From Desulfobaculum bizertense DSM 18034 (GTDB lineage Bacteria; Desulfobacterota; Desulfovibrionia; Desulfovibrionales; Desulfovibrionaceae), in the NCBI RefSeq assembly GCF_900167065.1, contig NZ_FUYA01000001.1, positions 1 through 64,000 of the forward strand: DNA of 64,000 bases, given 5' to 3'. Under the pieces are notes generated by a model that was not told the DNA's origin, ran no database searches, and was given only the letters and a program-made list of their open reading frames with translations. Shown here in pieces: positions 32,454 through 42,052 of this stretch. Within the stretch, counting starts at the first letter, position 1, and each line of letters opens with the position of its first letter. A program made the position numbers and the translations under genes.

Positions 32454-33530
32454 TTATTCTGTTTCTGTGGGCTTGGGGAGCAGATGGAAAAAGGTCTGTA
32501 CGAAGCGCCCAGAGATGACAGAGGGCAGGGCAAAGCGGAGTTCCTCGCCTTCGATGAACCGGGAGCTGAGCGCGAGAAAGAGGCTCTCGGAAATGGGCGC
32601 GACGCGCTTGTGCGTTTTGCTGATAAACTGATCTGTCTCGTAGCCTTCGGGGAGATCGAAAACGCGACATGCGAGCGGACGATGGGCAAAGATGCGACAT
32701 TCGCCAAGCTCGTTGAGTGGGCAAAGAATTTTTTTTGCGGTGTAGGCTGCGCGAAGTTCGGGTCCGATGCTGGCACTTTGCCCGTCATGATAGCCGAGCT
32801 TGCGAAGAAAGCTAAAGGCACCTGTTGCGCGGGTGATGGCAGATTCTCGTTCGGGCTGGCTGAGAGTGGTGTTGATGGCGTGGTGAACGTAGACGGTTTC
32901 GATGAGGGAGAGGGAAAGTGGGCGATAGCAGCAGCGACTGTGCCCAGCACCGCAGTGGAGTTCGACACCGTGGGCCGTGAGCCGCTCGTTGACTGAGGCG
33001 ACAACGGCTTCGTAGTCCCGAAAGAAGGGGCCGAGGTCGACGTCGGGCTGAATTTCAATAGATGGTTCGCGAATGGTGAGGGTGTTTTCCTTTTTGCCGT
33101 AGCGACGGACAAAGCGCCACTGCTGAAAGTTCTGTGGCTTGGCCCGGAGCGGCCTAAGAATGCGGGCGGCCTGCGCATGGCTGAGACCACGGCGCAGAAG
33201 ATAGGCGTTGAGGACAGTGCCTGTGCGGCCGATGCCGTGGCGACAGTGGATGAGCACCCGTTTGCCCAGATAAATAGCCTCGTCGAGCCATTCGAGAGCC
33301 TTTTCGAGACCTTCAAGGTCTGGGCTTTGCTCGTCCGGGATGGGAAAATAATACACGTCAAAACCGTGGTCTGCTTCGATCCAGTGCAGGTCACAAAATT
33401 CATCACAAAGATTGAGAATGGCGTCGACCCCATGTGATTTGACGGCATCAAGCATGGGGTAGGACATGGGAGCACCACCAACGGCGAGATGCGACGTGAC
33501 CCATGTCAGGGGGTAGAGGGGTTTTGCCAT
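32454..33530 (-). CDS. Dual-specificity phosphatase fused to a YkgJ-type Cys cluster (358 aa)
   Basis: N-terminal half is a dual-specificity/tyrosine phosphatase: general acid in FPIPDEQSP (D66) and the P-loop IHCRHGIGRTG with nucleophile C96 and R102. The C-terminal half carries the YkgJ/CxxCxxCC pattern: C193, C200, C201, then C270-P, C278, C288 (CPLNELGECRIFAHRPLACRVF), thought to chelate Zn or Fe. I know of these as separate families; the fusion is uncommon. AAGGAG before ATG, 18 nt after the PEP-synthase-like gene. As the last gene of an operon with a sensor kinase, it may remove a phosphate made by that system (inference). Confidence 0.85.
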   Translation of the reverse strand: MAKPLYPLTWVTSHLAVGGAPMSYPMLDAVKSHGVDAILNLCDEFCDLHWIEADHGFDVYYFPIPDEQSPDLEGLEKALEWLDEAIYLGKRVLIHCRHGIGRTGTVLNAYLLRRGLSHAQAARILRPLRAKPQNFQQWRFVRRYGKKENTLTIREPSIEIQPDVDLGPFFRDYEAVVASVNERLTAHGVELHCGAGHSRCCYRPLSLSLIETVYVHHAINTTLSQPERESAITRATGAFSFLRKLGYHDGQSASIGPELRAAYTAKKILCPLNELGECRIFAHRPLACRVFDLPEGYETDQFISKTHKRVAPISESLFLALSSRFIEGEELRFALPSVISGRFVQTFFHLLPKPTETE

Positions 33531-33548
33531 ACGACTCCTTGGACGTGC

Positions 33549-36044
33549 CTAGATTGAGTCCATAAACGAATCCACGAGTTCCTGAACCTGATCGTCTCCG
33601 GTGAGAACCATGTCCATCAGCCGGGTTTTTCCAAGAAGCGTTCCAAGAAGGGTAAGGTTCAGTTCCATTTGTGGCTGCGCACCACGCTGAAGGGATGCTT
33701 CGAGGAGTTCACCCGTGATGTGGACACTAAAGCCTGCATCGCTCAAGACTTTGTCCACAAAGGACAGGCGGAGCCGACGCTGTGAAATGTCTGCTCCGCC
33801 ACCCATAAAGCGGAAATTGATGTAGTTCGAGTCGGGGTGCTGGGTGACCATCGAGTCAATGACCGCAAAGTGATAGCCAAAGCGAATCAGGGCGTGCATG
33901 TACTCATGCCCGACCAGAATGTAGCTGGAGAGTGTCTTTGATTTGAGACTCATCACTCCGGCACTGACACGGTCAAATTCTTCCCAGTCAAAGGCAAGAA
34001 GACTGCCGTCCCACTGAATGTCGGGATGATTTAGCCCTTCCCACAAAGCATTGAGACTGTCACTGGCAAAGTGGCAGGCCGTGACTTCGCGTTCATGCAG
34101 GGCCTGAGGCGTCAGCCCACCGCCAAGATCAATAATCCGTAAAACCAGAGGCAGGCCGCTTTGAAGAAGCTTGCCGCCAGAAAGTCCACGCTGGGATTTG
34201 TTGACGAGATTGAACATCTCGGTGACGGCGGTCTCGTGACAGAAACGCACGATGTCGTGCATGGTTCGACAGCCTGCGGGCGAAAAGTCTTCGGCTTCCG
34301 GGTCCGTGAGGTGCAGAGGCGAGACGTATTTCATGACGCGGTTCAGGCGGGCATGGAAGGGCGAGGACGGGGCTGTTTTGGATTGGGCGGCGTACTGCTC
34401 CAGCTCCTGAATGCTACCGGAATAGACGCGACCGTCTTCACCGTTGACCGTAACGGTTTCGCCATCCTTGAGAATACGGGTGGCAAACTTGGCGTTGACG
34501 ACGACAGGAAGGCCAAATTCTCTGGCGACTGAGGCAAAGTGACTGGCGCTTGAGCCTGTGTCAGTCACAACGGCCGCAAGGTTTTCCATTACGCTGGCAA
34601 AGTTGGGAGAAAGCGTGTCTGCAACAAGGACAGCGCCTTGCGGAACAGTGTCGAGCGCAACGGTACTGCTTGGACGATATACCGTGCCGATGCCGATGCC
34701 CGCACTGGCAGGGACACCTTCGGCAATTGCCGGATGCGGAACATCAGGCAGTGCCTGTGGCACGCTCTGCTTTGTGTGGGAGCTTTGCAGCGGGCGACAC
34801 TGAATAAGGAAAAGGGAACCCCAGCGGTCCATACACCACTCAATGTCCTGAGGCGCACCAAAGGCATTTTCCAAAAGCACACCCCAGCCGCCAAGGGTTC
34901 GGGCGTGGTCTTCGGTCAGGCTGATCTCGTCCACAGGCACATCTCCACTGATGACCTGTGGCGCTCCACCGCCTCGCTCGTGAAAGAGCACGGTGCTGGG
35001 GTCGTTGTGGTCGAGAGTTATAATTTCTGGCGAAGAGCTGCCATCCACAAGGGGGCGGGCCATTCCTTCGATGCTGTAGACTTGAAGAATATCTTTTTCT
35101 GGCACCGCAGGGTCGCGGGTGTAGAGCACTCCACTTGCGCGGGCGTCGATCATTTCCAGAACCAGCGCTGCCATTGGGGTTTGCATGTCCGGCATGCCGT
35201 AGCGCACGCGGTAGCTGATTGCCTTTGCAGAGTATTTGCTGGCGAGCACTTTTTTGTACGCATCCGAAAGGTCAGACAGCGAGACATTCAGCACGCTGTC
35301 ATACTGCCCAGCAAAGGACGCTTCAGTGTCTTCTCCAACGGCGGAGGAACGGACTGCGAGCTGCACCATGCCACCCCGCGAGGAGGCAAGGGCAAGAGCG
35401 TGATCCCGATATTCCTGCTCGACGGCAGGGGGAACTGAGGCATCAAGAATGATGCGCTGGATTTCTTCGGCAATGTCCATGACAAAGCCCGGAGAATCCA
35501 GTGTAACCTTGGAGAGCAGTGTTTCGATCTGCGGGCGCAGCTCGTTGTACTCAATAAAATAGTGAAAGGCGTTGGTGGTGATGACAAAGCCCCCAGGGAC
35601 GGGCAGGTCTTCCACCTCGGCAATGCTGGAAAGACGCGCGGCCTTGTGCCCCACAAGCTCAGGAGTCAGGTGGGCGTCGGCAAGCGTCATGGAATAGGGC
35701 GGGGCAAAGTCGAACTCAGGCGGCTCGGTCTGCATGGCAACATAGAACTCAATCTTGCGGCGGTAGTCCGGCAGATCAAGATAGTGGCCGGGGCGCATGC
35801 GCATAAGTTGCTGGGTCAGGGCCTCCACGTCAGCAGAGAGCGCCCGGGTGAGCATGGTGACGCGGTTCCAGTCGGCCGAAACCGTGCCATAGTACAGCTC
35901 TTCGAGTTCTGCGATGCGCTTGAGACAGTTGCGGTCCATTTCCAGAAGCTGTTTAAAGGCCTCGTATTTTTTCCGCAGGAGCGTTCCCGGTGCAAAAAGC
36001 TGATATGTCCAGTGTCTGAAAAGCTGTCTGAGTTCGAGGTTCAT
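33549..36044 (-). CDS. PEP-synthase-like ATP-grasp/phosphohistidine protein with unknown C-terminal domain (831 aa)
   Basis: Residues about 125-420 form the PEP/pyruvate-binding ATP-grasp domain: VRSSAVGEDTEASFAGQYDS (231-250) and the closing DIEWCMDRWGSLFLIQCRP. Residues about 440-550 are the swivelling phosphohistidine domain with H502 in TGSSASHFASVAREFGLPVVV. The usual PEP-binding TIM barrel is missing; instead about 270 residues (560-831) of a domain I cannot name follow. Residues 1-115 are helical, coiled-coil-like. So it can probably autophosphorylate but does not look like a working PEP synthase; a signalling or phosphotransfer role fits the operon (6 nt after a receiver gene). Confidence 0.8.
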   Translation of the reverse strand: MNLELRQLFRHWTYQLFAPGTLLRKKYEAFKQLLEMDRNCLKRIAELEELYYGTVSADWNRVTMLTRALSADVEALTQQLMRMRPGHYLDLPDYRRKIEFYVAMQTEPPEFDFAPPYSMTLADAHLTPELVGHKAARLSSIAEVEDLPVPGGFVITTNAFHYFIEYNELRPQIETLLSKVTLDSPGFVMDIAEEIQRIILDASVPPAVEQEYRDHALALASSRGGMVQLAVRSSAVGEDTEASFAGQYDSVLNVSLSDLSDAYKKVLASKYSAKAISYRVRYGMPDMQTPMAALVLEMIDARASGVLYTRDPAVPEKDILQVYSIEGMARPLVDGSSSPEIITLDHNDPSTVLFHERGGGAPQVISGDVPVDEISLTEDHARTLGGWGVLLENAFGAPQDIEWCMDRWGSLFLIQCRPLQSSHTKQSVPQALPDVPHPAIAEGVPASAGIGIGTVYRPSSTVALDTVPQGAVLVADTLSPNFASVMENLAAVVTDTGSSASHFASVAREFGLPVVVNAKFATRILKDGETVTVNGEDGRVYSGSIQELEQYAAQSKTAPSSPFHARLNRVMKYVSPLHLTDPEAEDFSPAGCRTMHDIVRFCHETAVTEMFNLVNKSQRGLSGGKLLQSGLPLVLRIIDLGGGLTPQALHEREVTACHFASDSLNALWEGLNHPDIQWDGSLLAFDWEEFDRVSAGVMSLKSKTLSSYILVGHEYMHALIRFGYHFAVIDSMVTQHPDSNYINFRFMGGGADISQRRLRLSFVDKVLSDAGFSVHITGELLEASLQRGAQPQMELNLTLLGTLLGKTRLMDMVLTGDDQVQELVDSFMDSI

Positions 36045-36050
36045 AGTGCC

Positions 36051-36428
36051 CTACACTTTCGCCAGTGCTTCGGCGACCTTTTCTTCCAGTTCTTCCTTGT
36101 CGATAGGCTTCACACAGTAATCAACGGCTCCGAGTTCCTGACAGCGGCGAGCTGTTTCCAGAGTCGGATAGCCTGTGAGCATGATGACTTTGACTTTCTT
36201 TGAAATGTTTTTGATTTCTTCCAGCACCTGAACACCAGTCATTTTTTTGAGCTTGATGTCTAAGATTGCGAGCTGGACAGGCTCCTTGCGGGCGTCTTCT
36301 TTTTTGATGAACGCAAGAGCTTCTTCCTCTTCGGTAAACGAATGGACCTCGTGCCCTTTTCGTTCAAGGATACGCCGAATTAAAATTCCGGCGTCCATAA
36401 CATCGTCAAGAACAACTATTTTCGCCAC
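36051..36428 (-). CDS. Single-domain response regulator (125 aa)
   Basis: A CheY-like receiver with no output domain. Acid pair DD at 8-9, phosphoacceptor D57 (AILDIKLKK), conserved Thr in MLTGYPT and Lys in CVKPID. Its start codon overlaps the end of the sensor kinase gene by 13 nt, so the two are coupled and the kinase is its likely donor. Without an output domain it must act through another protein; the PEP-synthase-like protein encoded 6 nt downstream is an obvious candidate (inference). Confidence 0.93.
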   Translation of the reverse strand: MAKIVVLDDVMDAGILIRRILERKGHEVHSFTEEEEALAFIKKEDARKEPVQLAILDIKLKKMTGVQVLEEIKNISKKVKVIMLTGYPTLETARRCQELGAVDYCVKPIDKEELEEKVAEALAKV

Positions 36429-38650
36429 GTCGTCGAGCCTCCTATGAAATATTCTCCATCCCGCGAGCGGACTTCTGTGATTTCAGGACATTCTTCATCG
36501 GGAAGTCCTTCCTTGGTCAGTGGCAGTTCAACCATGAACAGTGTGCCTAGTCCCGGAGGACGTGAATCTGGCACTTCTTCCTCATGACTAATAATGTAGT
36601 CAAGAGGTGCTGGGCTTATGGCGGATATGCGGCCGCCGTGATCGCTAATGATTCCAAAAGACAGGGCAAGGCCGAGTCCTGTACCTTTGCCAACAGGCTT
36701 GGTGGTAAAAAATGGGTCAAAGATGTTGTTTATGTCATGTTGCGAGACACCAGACCCGGTGTCTGCGACCGTGACCAGAACGCGCCGTCTGTGTGAGCAC
36801 ATCTTGGTCGTGACATAAATTCCCCCATCCGAGCCTATGGCGTCAAATGCATTATTGAGAAGATTCATCCAGACCTGTTTCAGCTTTTCCTTGTCGCCAG
36901 TAATTGGCATCACCGTGGGGTCAAAGTCGGTCTCAATGCGCACGCGCTCTTGCAGGAAAATCTGTTCCAGCAGGGAAATAACTTCTTCCAGACTTTCGTT
37001 GAGGTCCAGGGGCGCCATACTACTCTCAATGCGACGAGAGAAACCAAGCAGGTCAGCAACGATTTTTTTGCAGACTTTTGTCTGTTTCTCAATAGTTTTA
37101 AGGTCATGACTCAGCTGGCTGTCACCTGGCGTATCTTCAAGCAAAAGCTGGGCGTAGCCAAGAATGATTCCCAGAGGCGTGTTGATTTCGTGCGCGACGC
37201 CACCGGCGAGCTTACCGAGGTCTTCCATTTTTTGCGAATGGATGAGCCGCTCCTGATACTGCTTGATGATGGTAATGTCGCGGGCCGTATACAGCATACC
37301 AATATTTTCTTTGCCGATTTTTACCGGGACTTTAATCACGTGGAACCAGCGTTTCTGGTCGCCACTTCGAATAAGCTCCTGCTTGGAAATGGGCTTGCCA
37401 GTCAGCAGCACCTGTTTGTTTTCATGGTATGCGGCGTCGGCTTCATCTTCATCAAAGAGTTCGTAATTGCTGTGCCCCAGAAGGTCTTCTTCGTTGAGGT
37501 GGAAATAGGTGCAGAATGCCTTGTTGACCGTCATGTACTTGAAATCTGTGTCCAGCAGGCACATCAGGTCTGGGGTTACATCCAGAATGGTACGCAGCAG
37601 TTCGCGCTGGCGTTTGAGGTCATCCTGGGTTTGTTCCAGCTCTTCGATATGCGATTTGAGCGACATGGCCATGACGTCAAAGGTTTCTGCGAGACTCTGG
37701 ATTTCGTCACCCATATTTTCGAGGTACACCGGGCAGGTGTGGCAGCTCATGAGTTTTTCCGGGTAGCTGTCCTCTTTGCACTGGGGGCAGAGTGTGCCAG
37801 CAAGGTACCAGCAGCGGCGCCGGTTGTCGCCGTAGGCGGGGCAGTCTTCCTGTCCGCATTGCTGGATGTCCCAGCAGTTGCGGTAGAGGCGTGGCCCTGT
37901 CTGCACATTGAGTTGCCCCTGCACCACGCTTTCTGCGCTTTTTCGCAGTGCGTTGAGCCGGGCCGAGACATTGCGGGAAAAAATGGTGCCGAGCAGAATG
38001 GCAACAACCATAACCGCGAAAGACACCAAGAAAATGGTCGAGACGACGTCTTTTTTGATTTCCTGCACGCGGGCCTGAGAAACACCAAGGCGAACCGAGC
38101 CAAAGACTTTTCCGTCGACCATGACAGGCGCTGCAAAGTCATAGATCCGGTGGCTGCCATCATCCAGAAGCTGGATGGAAATTTCTGTTTCTTTGGGGCT
38201 GTTTGCCGTGAGTAAATCAGTAGGGAATCCACCGTTAAAGGTGTGGACAAGGACGTTCCCCCGTTTGTCAGTCACAAAGGCATAGAGCGTAAAGTCAGAG
38301 AGTCGTTCGGCCCCGTCCACGAGGTTTTTGAGGCGCAGGAAGTCACTGGCGAGCAGGGGGTCCACGGCGCGGGAGGCCATATTCAGGACCATGCTACGGC
38401 CCCGGTCCCGGTTCTCTTCCAGCAGGCGGTCAACAGCAACCTGACTCACCAGAACCGCGGTCAGAATACTAAAGAAAATGATGACGCTGGAAATGCCAAT
38501 ATTGATTTTGTCTTTGAAGCGCATGCGGGCAATCTGGCGAATGCCGGGCAGGGGGCGTTCTCCGTATGGGTCAAAGCGCTGGTGCAAAAATGAGAGGACA
38601 GGGCGGAGTGCTCTGCCAAGTGTGCTTTCTTTATGAAAAAAGCTCTTCAT
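36416..38650 (-). CDS. Membrane sensor histidine kinase with two-CW domain (744 aa)
   Basis: TM1 about 52-70, an extracytoplasmic sensor about 75-203, TM2 about 204-223, HAMP region, then a Cys-rich stretch 259-307 (NCWDIQQC..., RRCWYLAGTLC, SCHTCPVY) of the two-CW type frequent in desulfovibrio signal proteins. A PAS domain (about 350-465), H-box with H487 (GGVAHEINTPL), and an ATPase domain with LLNNAFDA and GTGLGLALS follow. ATG at 38650 chosen, 19 nt after the PhnD-like gene; upstream in-frame codons overlap that gene. The PhnD-like protein probably delivers the signal. Confidence 0.92.
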   Translation of the reverse strand: MKSFFHKESTLGRALRPVLSFLHQRFDPYGERPLPGIRQIARMRFKDKINIGISSVIIFFSILTAVLVSQVAVDRLLEENRDRGRSMVLNMASRAVDPLLASDFLRLKNLVDGAERLSDFTLYAFVTDKRGNVLVHTFNGGFPTDLLTANSPKETEISIQLLDDGSHRIYDFAAPVMVDGKVFGSVRLGVSQARVQEIKKDVVSTIFLVSFAVMVVAILLGTIFSRNVSARLNALRKSAESVVQGQLNVQTGPRLYRNCWDIQQCGQEDCPAYGDNRRRCWYLAGTLCPQCKEDSYPEKLMSCHTCPVYLENMGDEIQSLAETFDVMAMSLKSHIEELEQTQDDLKRQRELLRTILDVTPDLMCLLDTDFKYMTVNKAFCTYFHLNEEDLLGHSNYELFDEDEADAAYHENKQVLLTGKPISKQELIRSGDQKRWFHVIKVPVKIGKENIGMLYTARDITIIKQYQERLIHSQKMEDLGKLAGGVAHEINTPLGIILGYAQLLLEDTPGDSQLSHDLKTIEKQTKVCKKIVADLLGFSRRIESSMAPLDLNESLEEVISLLEQIFLQERVRIETDFDPTVMPITGDKEKLKQVWMNLLNNAFDAIGSDGGIYVTTKMCSHRRRVLVTVADTGSGVSQHDINNIFDPFFTTKPVGKGTGLGLALSFGIISDHGGRISAISPAPLDYIISHEEEVPDSRPPGLGTLFMVELPLTKEGLPDEECPEITEVRSRDGEYFIGGSTTWRK

Positions 38651-38669
38651 GCCTGTTCCGTCGTTCCTT

Positions 38670-39602
38670 TTACTGGGCATCAACGCCAGTTTTGCGAATC
38701 AGCTCTCGTATGGAATTAAAATCACTGTCCTGTGCCGGAAGAATGCTGATGATTTTGGCGCGGCGCAGGATGTCTTTTTCTTCTGGGTTGTCCATGGAAA
38801 GGGAGGTCATGGCCTGGGAAATTTTGAGAACCACATCAGGATCAAGGCCTTTTCTGGCGGAGTAGACCCAGCCCGGATACCACGGAGTCGTGGCAAGTAT
38901 CTTGATGCGGGTGGTATCGATGCTCTCGCGCATGATTTCAAGCGCTCCCTCGCGAATGGAACCAACACCATAGCGGCCGGAGTACACTCCGAGTACGACT
39001 TTTTCCTGTTTGCCGCCGGGGCCGGGAGCAAAAGCGATTTCTGCAAAGTCGTTTTTGCTGATGCCATGGTCGATGAAATACCCCAGTGCAAAGAGGTAGC
39101 CGCCAGCAGAGCTAGGATCGACTGCGATCCAGTGCTGACCTTTGACGTCTTCAATTTTTTGAATACTTGGATTGTCGGCCCGCACGATGATCTGCCCCCG
39201 GAAGTGGGTACCCTGATCTTCCTCTTCGGTTCTGGCAAAGGCTCGTGCGCCGTAGCGGTCTGCTATTTTGACATAAATAAATGGGTTGGAGAACGAAATA
39301 TCAATCAGCCCTTCCTCGACCATTGTCATATGTTCGGCAAAGGTGTCCGGAAAGACCTGGCGGAAGCTGAGGCCCGTTGTTTTGGCAAGGTATTCAACAA
39401 GCTTATGGTGGCGTTTGTAGGAAACGCTATGTGAATACTGGGGCAGGTAGGCGTAGGTGATTTCGCGTTTGTCTTTTTGGAATGTGATTTCTTCCCGCCG
39501 GGAAAGATCAACCCGTTTTGCGGGTTCCTGATCCGAGCACGCAAAAAGGCTCAGGCTTACCATGCACAGGGCAATAGACAAAAATACTGTCTTGCGAATC
39601 AT
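38670..39602 (-). CDS. PhnD-like phosphonate/phosphite-family binding lipoprotein (310 aa)
   Basis: Signal peptide with lipobox LFA-C at about residue 22, so a lipoprotein. The body is a type II periplasmic binding protein of the PhnD family: YLPQYSHSVSYKRHHKLVEYL, then DISFSNPFIYV, VDPSSAGGYLFALGYF and GVGSIREGALEI. No transporter permease or ATPase is nearby; instead it precedes a sensor kinase, so it most likely senses a ligand rather than feeding a transporter. GAGGAT ribosome site before ATG. First gene of a five-gene minus-strand operon. Confidence 0.88.
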   Translation of the reverse strand: MIRKTVFLSIALCMVSLSLFACSDQEPAKRVDLSRREEITFQKDKREITYAYLPQYSHSVSYKRHHKLVEYLAKTTGLSFRQVFPDTFAEHMTMVEEGLIDISFSNPFIYVKIADRYGARAFARTEEEDQGTHFRGQIIVRADNPSIQKIEDVKGQHWIAVDPSSAGGYLFALGYFIDHGISKNDFAEIAFAPGPGGKQEKVVLGVYSGRYGVGSIREGALEIMRESIDTTRIKILATTPWYPGWVYSARKGLDPDVVLKISQAMTSLSMDNPEEKDILRRAKIISILPAQDSDFNSIRELIRKTGVDAQ

Positions 39603-39814
39603 GGGTGATCCTCAGAAAAGACGTTCCCGGCGCAGGGGAGTCTGCCAGCCGCGGTGAAAACAGGGTATCGTTTTGATGGGGATTTGCAAACTATCGCAGG
39701 AGGCTTCTGCCTCTTTGTTGATTTTCTTGGTGAGTTTTCAAAAAAAATTGCTCTTGAGGTGTTGACTATCCGGGCTTCTGATTTACTTCTCTTGGCGTTG
39801 CCCCTCAAATGGGG

Positions 39815-39842
39815 TTTGCTTTTTACGTAATCTCGCTATAAC
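39815..39842 (+). promoter_or_regulatory. Candidate groES-groEL promoter
   Basis: TTTGCT (39815-39820), 16-bp spacer, TATAAC (39837-39842). The operator at 39857-39884 would then cover the start of transcription. Confidence 0.5.
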
Positions 39843-39856
39843 TGCTGAACATCGTT

Positions 39857-39884
39857 TTGGCACTCACTTATTAACGAGTGCTGA
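39857..39884 (+). promoter_or_regulatory. CIRCE-like HrcA operator before groES
   Basis: TTGGCACTC and GAGTGCTGA inverted repeat, near-identical to the CIRCE halves TTAGCACTC/GAGTGCTAA. The spacer is 10 nt, where the classic element has 9. Confidence 0.8.
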
Positions 39885-39917
39885 CAGCTGAAAAAATTCG
39901 CTAATGGAGGATTCCAA

Positions 39918-40208
39918 ATGAAGCTGAAACCGTTGAACGATCGCGTTCTGGTCAAGCGCCTTGAGGGTGAGGAAGTTTCTGCCGGTGGTATCATCATTCC
40001 TGATACCGCTAAAGAGAAGCCTATGAAGGCTCAGGTTGTCGCTGTTGGTCCTGGCAAAAAGGACGAAGCTGGCAACGTTATCGCTATGAGCGTGAAAGAG
40101 GGCGACATGGTTCTCTTCAACAAGTACGCCGGTACCGAGATCAAAATCGAAGGCCAGGAGCACCTCGTCATGCGCGAGGAAGACATCTTGGCTATTATTG
40201 AAGCATAA
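39918..40208 (+). CDS. groS: Co-chaperonin GroES (96 aa)
   Basis: Caps the GroEL barrel. Typical Gro[36 protein letters not shown] with the mobile loop, then [33 protein letters not shown]. Full length. GGAGG before ATG. 40 nt before groEL, under one promoter with the CIRCE-like operator, so probably repressed by HrcA (not in this window). Confidence 0.98.
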   Translation: MKLKPLNDRVLVKRLEGEEVSAGGIIIPDTAKEKPMKAQVVAVGPGKKDEAGNVIAMSVKEGDMVLFNKYAGTEIKIEGQEHLVMREEDILAIIEA

Positions 40209-40248
40209 ATTTAGCGACTTCGAATATATTTCTTAAGGAGAGATCCAA

Positions 40249-41898
40249 ATGGCCAAAGAGATTCTTTTTGACGCCAAAGTTCGTGAAAAAATGAAGAACG
40301 GTGTTGACACCCTCGCCAACGCCGTCAAGGTTACCCTTGGACCCAAGGGCCGTAACGTTGTTATCGAAAAGTCTTTCGGTTCCCCGATCATCACCAAGGA
40401 CGGCGTGACCGTTGCCAAGGAAGTCGAGATCGAAGACAAGTTCGAGAACATGGGCGCTCAGATGGTTAAGGAAGTTGCTTCCAAGACTTCTGACGTTGCT
40501 GGTGACGGTACCACTACCGCTACCGTTCTGGCTCAGGCTATCTTCCACGAAGGCGTTAAGCTCGTGACCGCTGGTCGTAGCCCCATGGGCATCAAGCGCG
40601 GCGTTGACAAGGCTGTTGCTGCTCTGAACGAAGAGCTGGCAAAGCTTGCCAAGCCTACCCGCGACCAGAAAGAGATCGCTCAGGTTGGCACCATCTCCGC
40701 CAACAACGACGCTACCATTGGTAACATCATTGCTGAGGCCATGAACAAGGTCGGCAAAGAGGGCGTCATCACTGTTGAAGAAGCTAAGGGCCTCGAGACC
40801 ACTCTGGATGTCGTTGAAGGCATGCAGTTCGACCGTGGCTACCTCTCTCCCTACTTCGTGACCAATCCTGAGAAGATGATCTGCGAAATGGAAGAGCCTC
40901 TTATCCTCATCCACGAGAAGAAAATTTCCAACATGAAGGATCTGCTGCCTTGCCTCGAGCAGGTTGCCAAGATGTCCAAGCCCCTCGTCATCATTGCTGA
41001 AGACGTCGACGGCGAAGCTCTGGCTACCCTCGTTGTGAACAAGCTCCGCGGCATCCTGAATGTTGTTGCTATCAAGGCTCCTGGCTTTGGTGAGCGCCGC
41101 AAGGAAATGCTCAAGGACATCGCCATCCTTACCGGTGGTCAGGTTGTCTCCGAAGACCTCGGCCTCAAGCTCGAGAACGTCAGCGTGAACGACCTCGGTA
41201 CCGCTAAGCGCGTTGTTATCGACAAGGAAAACACCACCATCGTTGACGGTGCTGGCGAAGCCGAAAACATCAAAGCTCGCGTTGCTCAGCTCCGCGCTCA
41301 GATCGACGAGACTTCCTCCGACTACGATCGCGAAAAGCTCCAGGAGCGCCTCGCTAAGATCGTTGGCGGTGTCGCAGTCATCAACGTCGGCGCTGCTACC
41401 GAGACCGAGATGAAAGAAAAGAAAGCTCGTGTCGAAGACGCTCTGAACGCTACCCGCGCTGCTGTCGAAGAGGGCATCGTCCCCGGCGGTGGTGTGGCTC
41501 TCGTCCGCTGCTCCAAGGTCCTCGAAAAGGTTACCCCCGCAGACGACGACGAAGCTTCCGGCGTGGCTATCATTGCCCGCGCTATCGAAGAGCCTCTCCG
41601 CATGATCGCTAACAACGCTGGCCTCGAAGGCTCCATCGTTGTTGAAAAGGTCCGTGACAACAAGGACGGCTTTGGTTTCAACGCCGCTTCCTGCGAGTAC
41701 GAAGACCTCATCAAGGCCGGTGTCATCGATCCTAAGAAGGTGACCCGTACCGCTCTTCAGAATGCTGCTTCCGTGGCTGGCCTCCTGCTGACCACCGAGT
41801 GCGCAATCGTTGAGAAGCCCGACGATAAGGGCGCTGCTATGCCCGCTATGCCCGCAGGTGGCATGGGCGGCATGGGCGGAATGGGCGGCATGATGTAA
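40249..41898 (+). CDS. groL: Chaperonin GroEL (549 aa)
   Basis: 60-kDa folding chaperonin. Conserved start [18 protein letters not shown]-binding [15 protein letters not shown] and [12 protein letters not shown], and the C-terminal GGM repeats ending GGMGGMM. Full length. AAGGAGAG before ATG. Single copy in the window. Confidence 0.99.
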   Translation: MAKEILFDAKVREKMKNGVDTLANAVKVTLGPKGRNVVIEKSFGSPIITKDGVTVAKEVEIEDKFENMGAQMVKEVASKTSDVAGDGTTTATVLAQAIFHEGVKLVTAGRSPMGIKRGVDKAVAALNEELAKLAKPTRDQKEIAQVGTISANNDATIGNIIAEAMNKVGKEGVITVEEAKGLETTLDVVEGMQFDRGYLSPYFVTNPEKMICEMEEPLILIHEKKISNMKDLLPCLEQVAKMSKPLVIIAEDVDGEALATLVVNKLRGILNVVAIKAPGFGERRKEMLKDIAILTGGQVVSEDLGLKLENVSVNDLGTAKRVVIDKENTTIVDGAGEAENIKARVAQLRAQIDETSSDYDREKLQERLAKIVGGVAVINVGAATETEMKEKKARVEDALNATRAAVEEGIVPGGGVALVRCSKVLEKVTPADDDEASGVAIIARAIEEPLRMIANNAGLEGSIVVEKVRDNKDGFGFNAASCEYEDLIKAGVIDPKKVTRTALQNAASVAGLLLTTECAIVEKPDDKGAAMPAMPAGGMGGMGGMGGMM

Positions 41899-41935
41899 TT
41901 CATCCGTCTTCCGCATCTACTGCGAAAGCTCAAGG

Positions 41936-41966
41936 GCCGTCCCCAAAAAGGACGGCCCTTTTTTTG
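41936..41966 (+). terminator. Intrinsic terminator after groEL
   Basis: GGGCCGTCC/GGACGGCCC stem followed by seven T. Confidence 0.93.
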
Positions 41967-42052
41967 CCCCGTCACCTGCCCCGCCTGTCTGGCCTTTCTC
42001 TTCAAAAATCGGTACGTATCCAGCAACGTCGCAACCTAAAAAAGGTACAGGC

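Larger units (their letters stand above)
39603..39917. other. Divergent intergenic region, PhnD-like operon and groESL
   Basis: About 315 bp holding the groE promoter and CIRCE-like operator near the right end. The left 150 bp shows CCCCTC/GAGGGG-type pairing at 39801-39814 but no gene. Confidence 0.6.
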
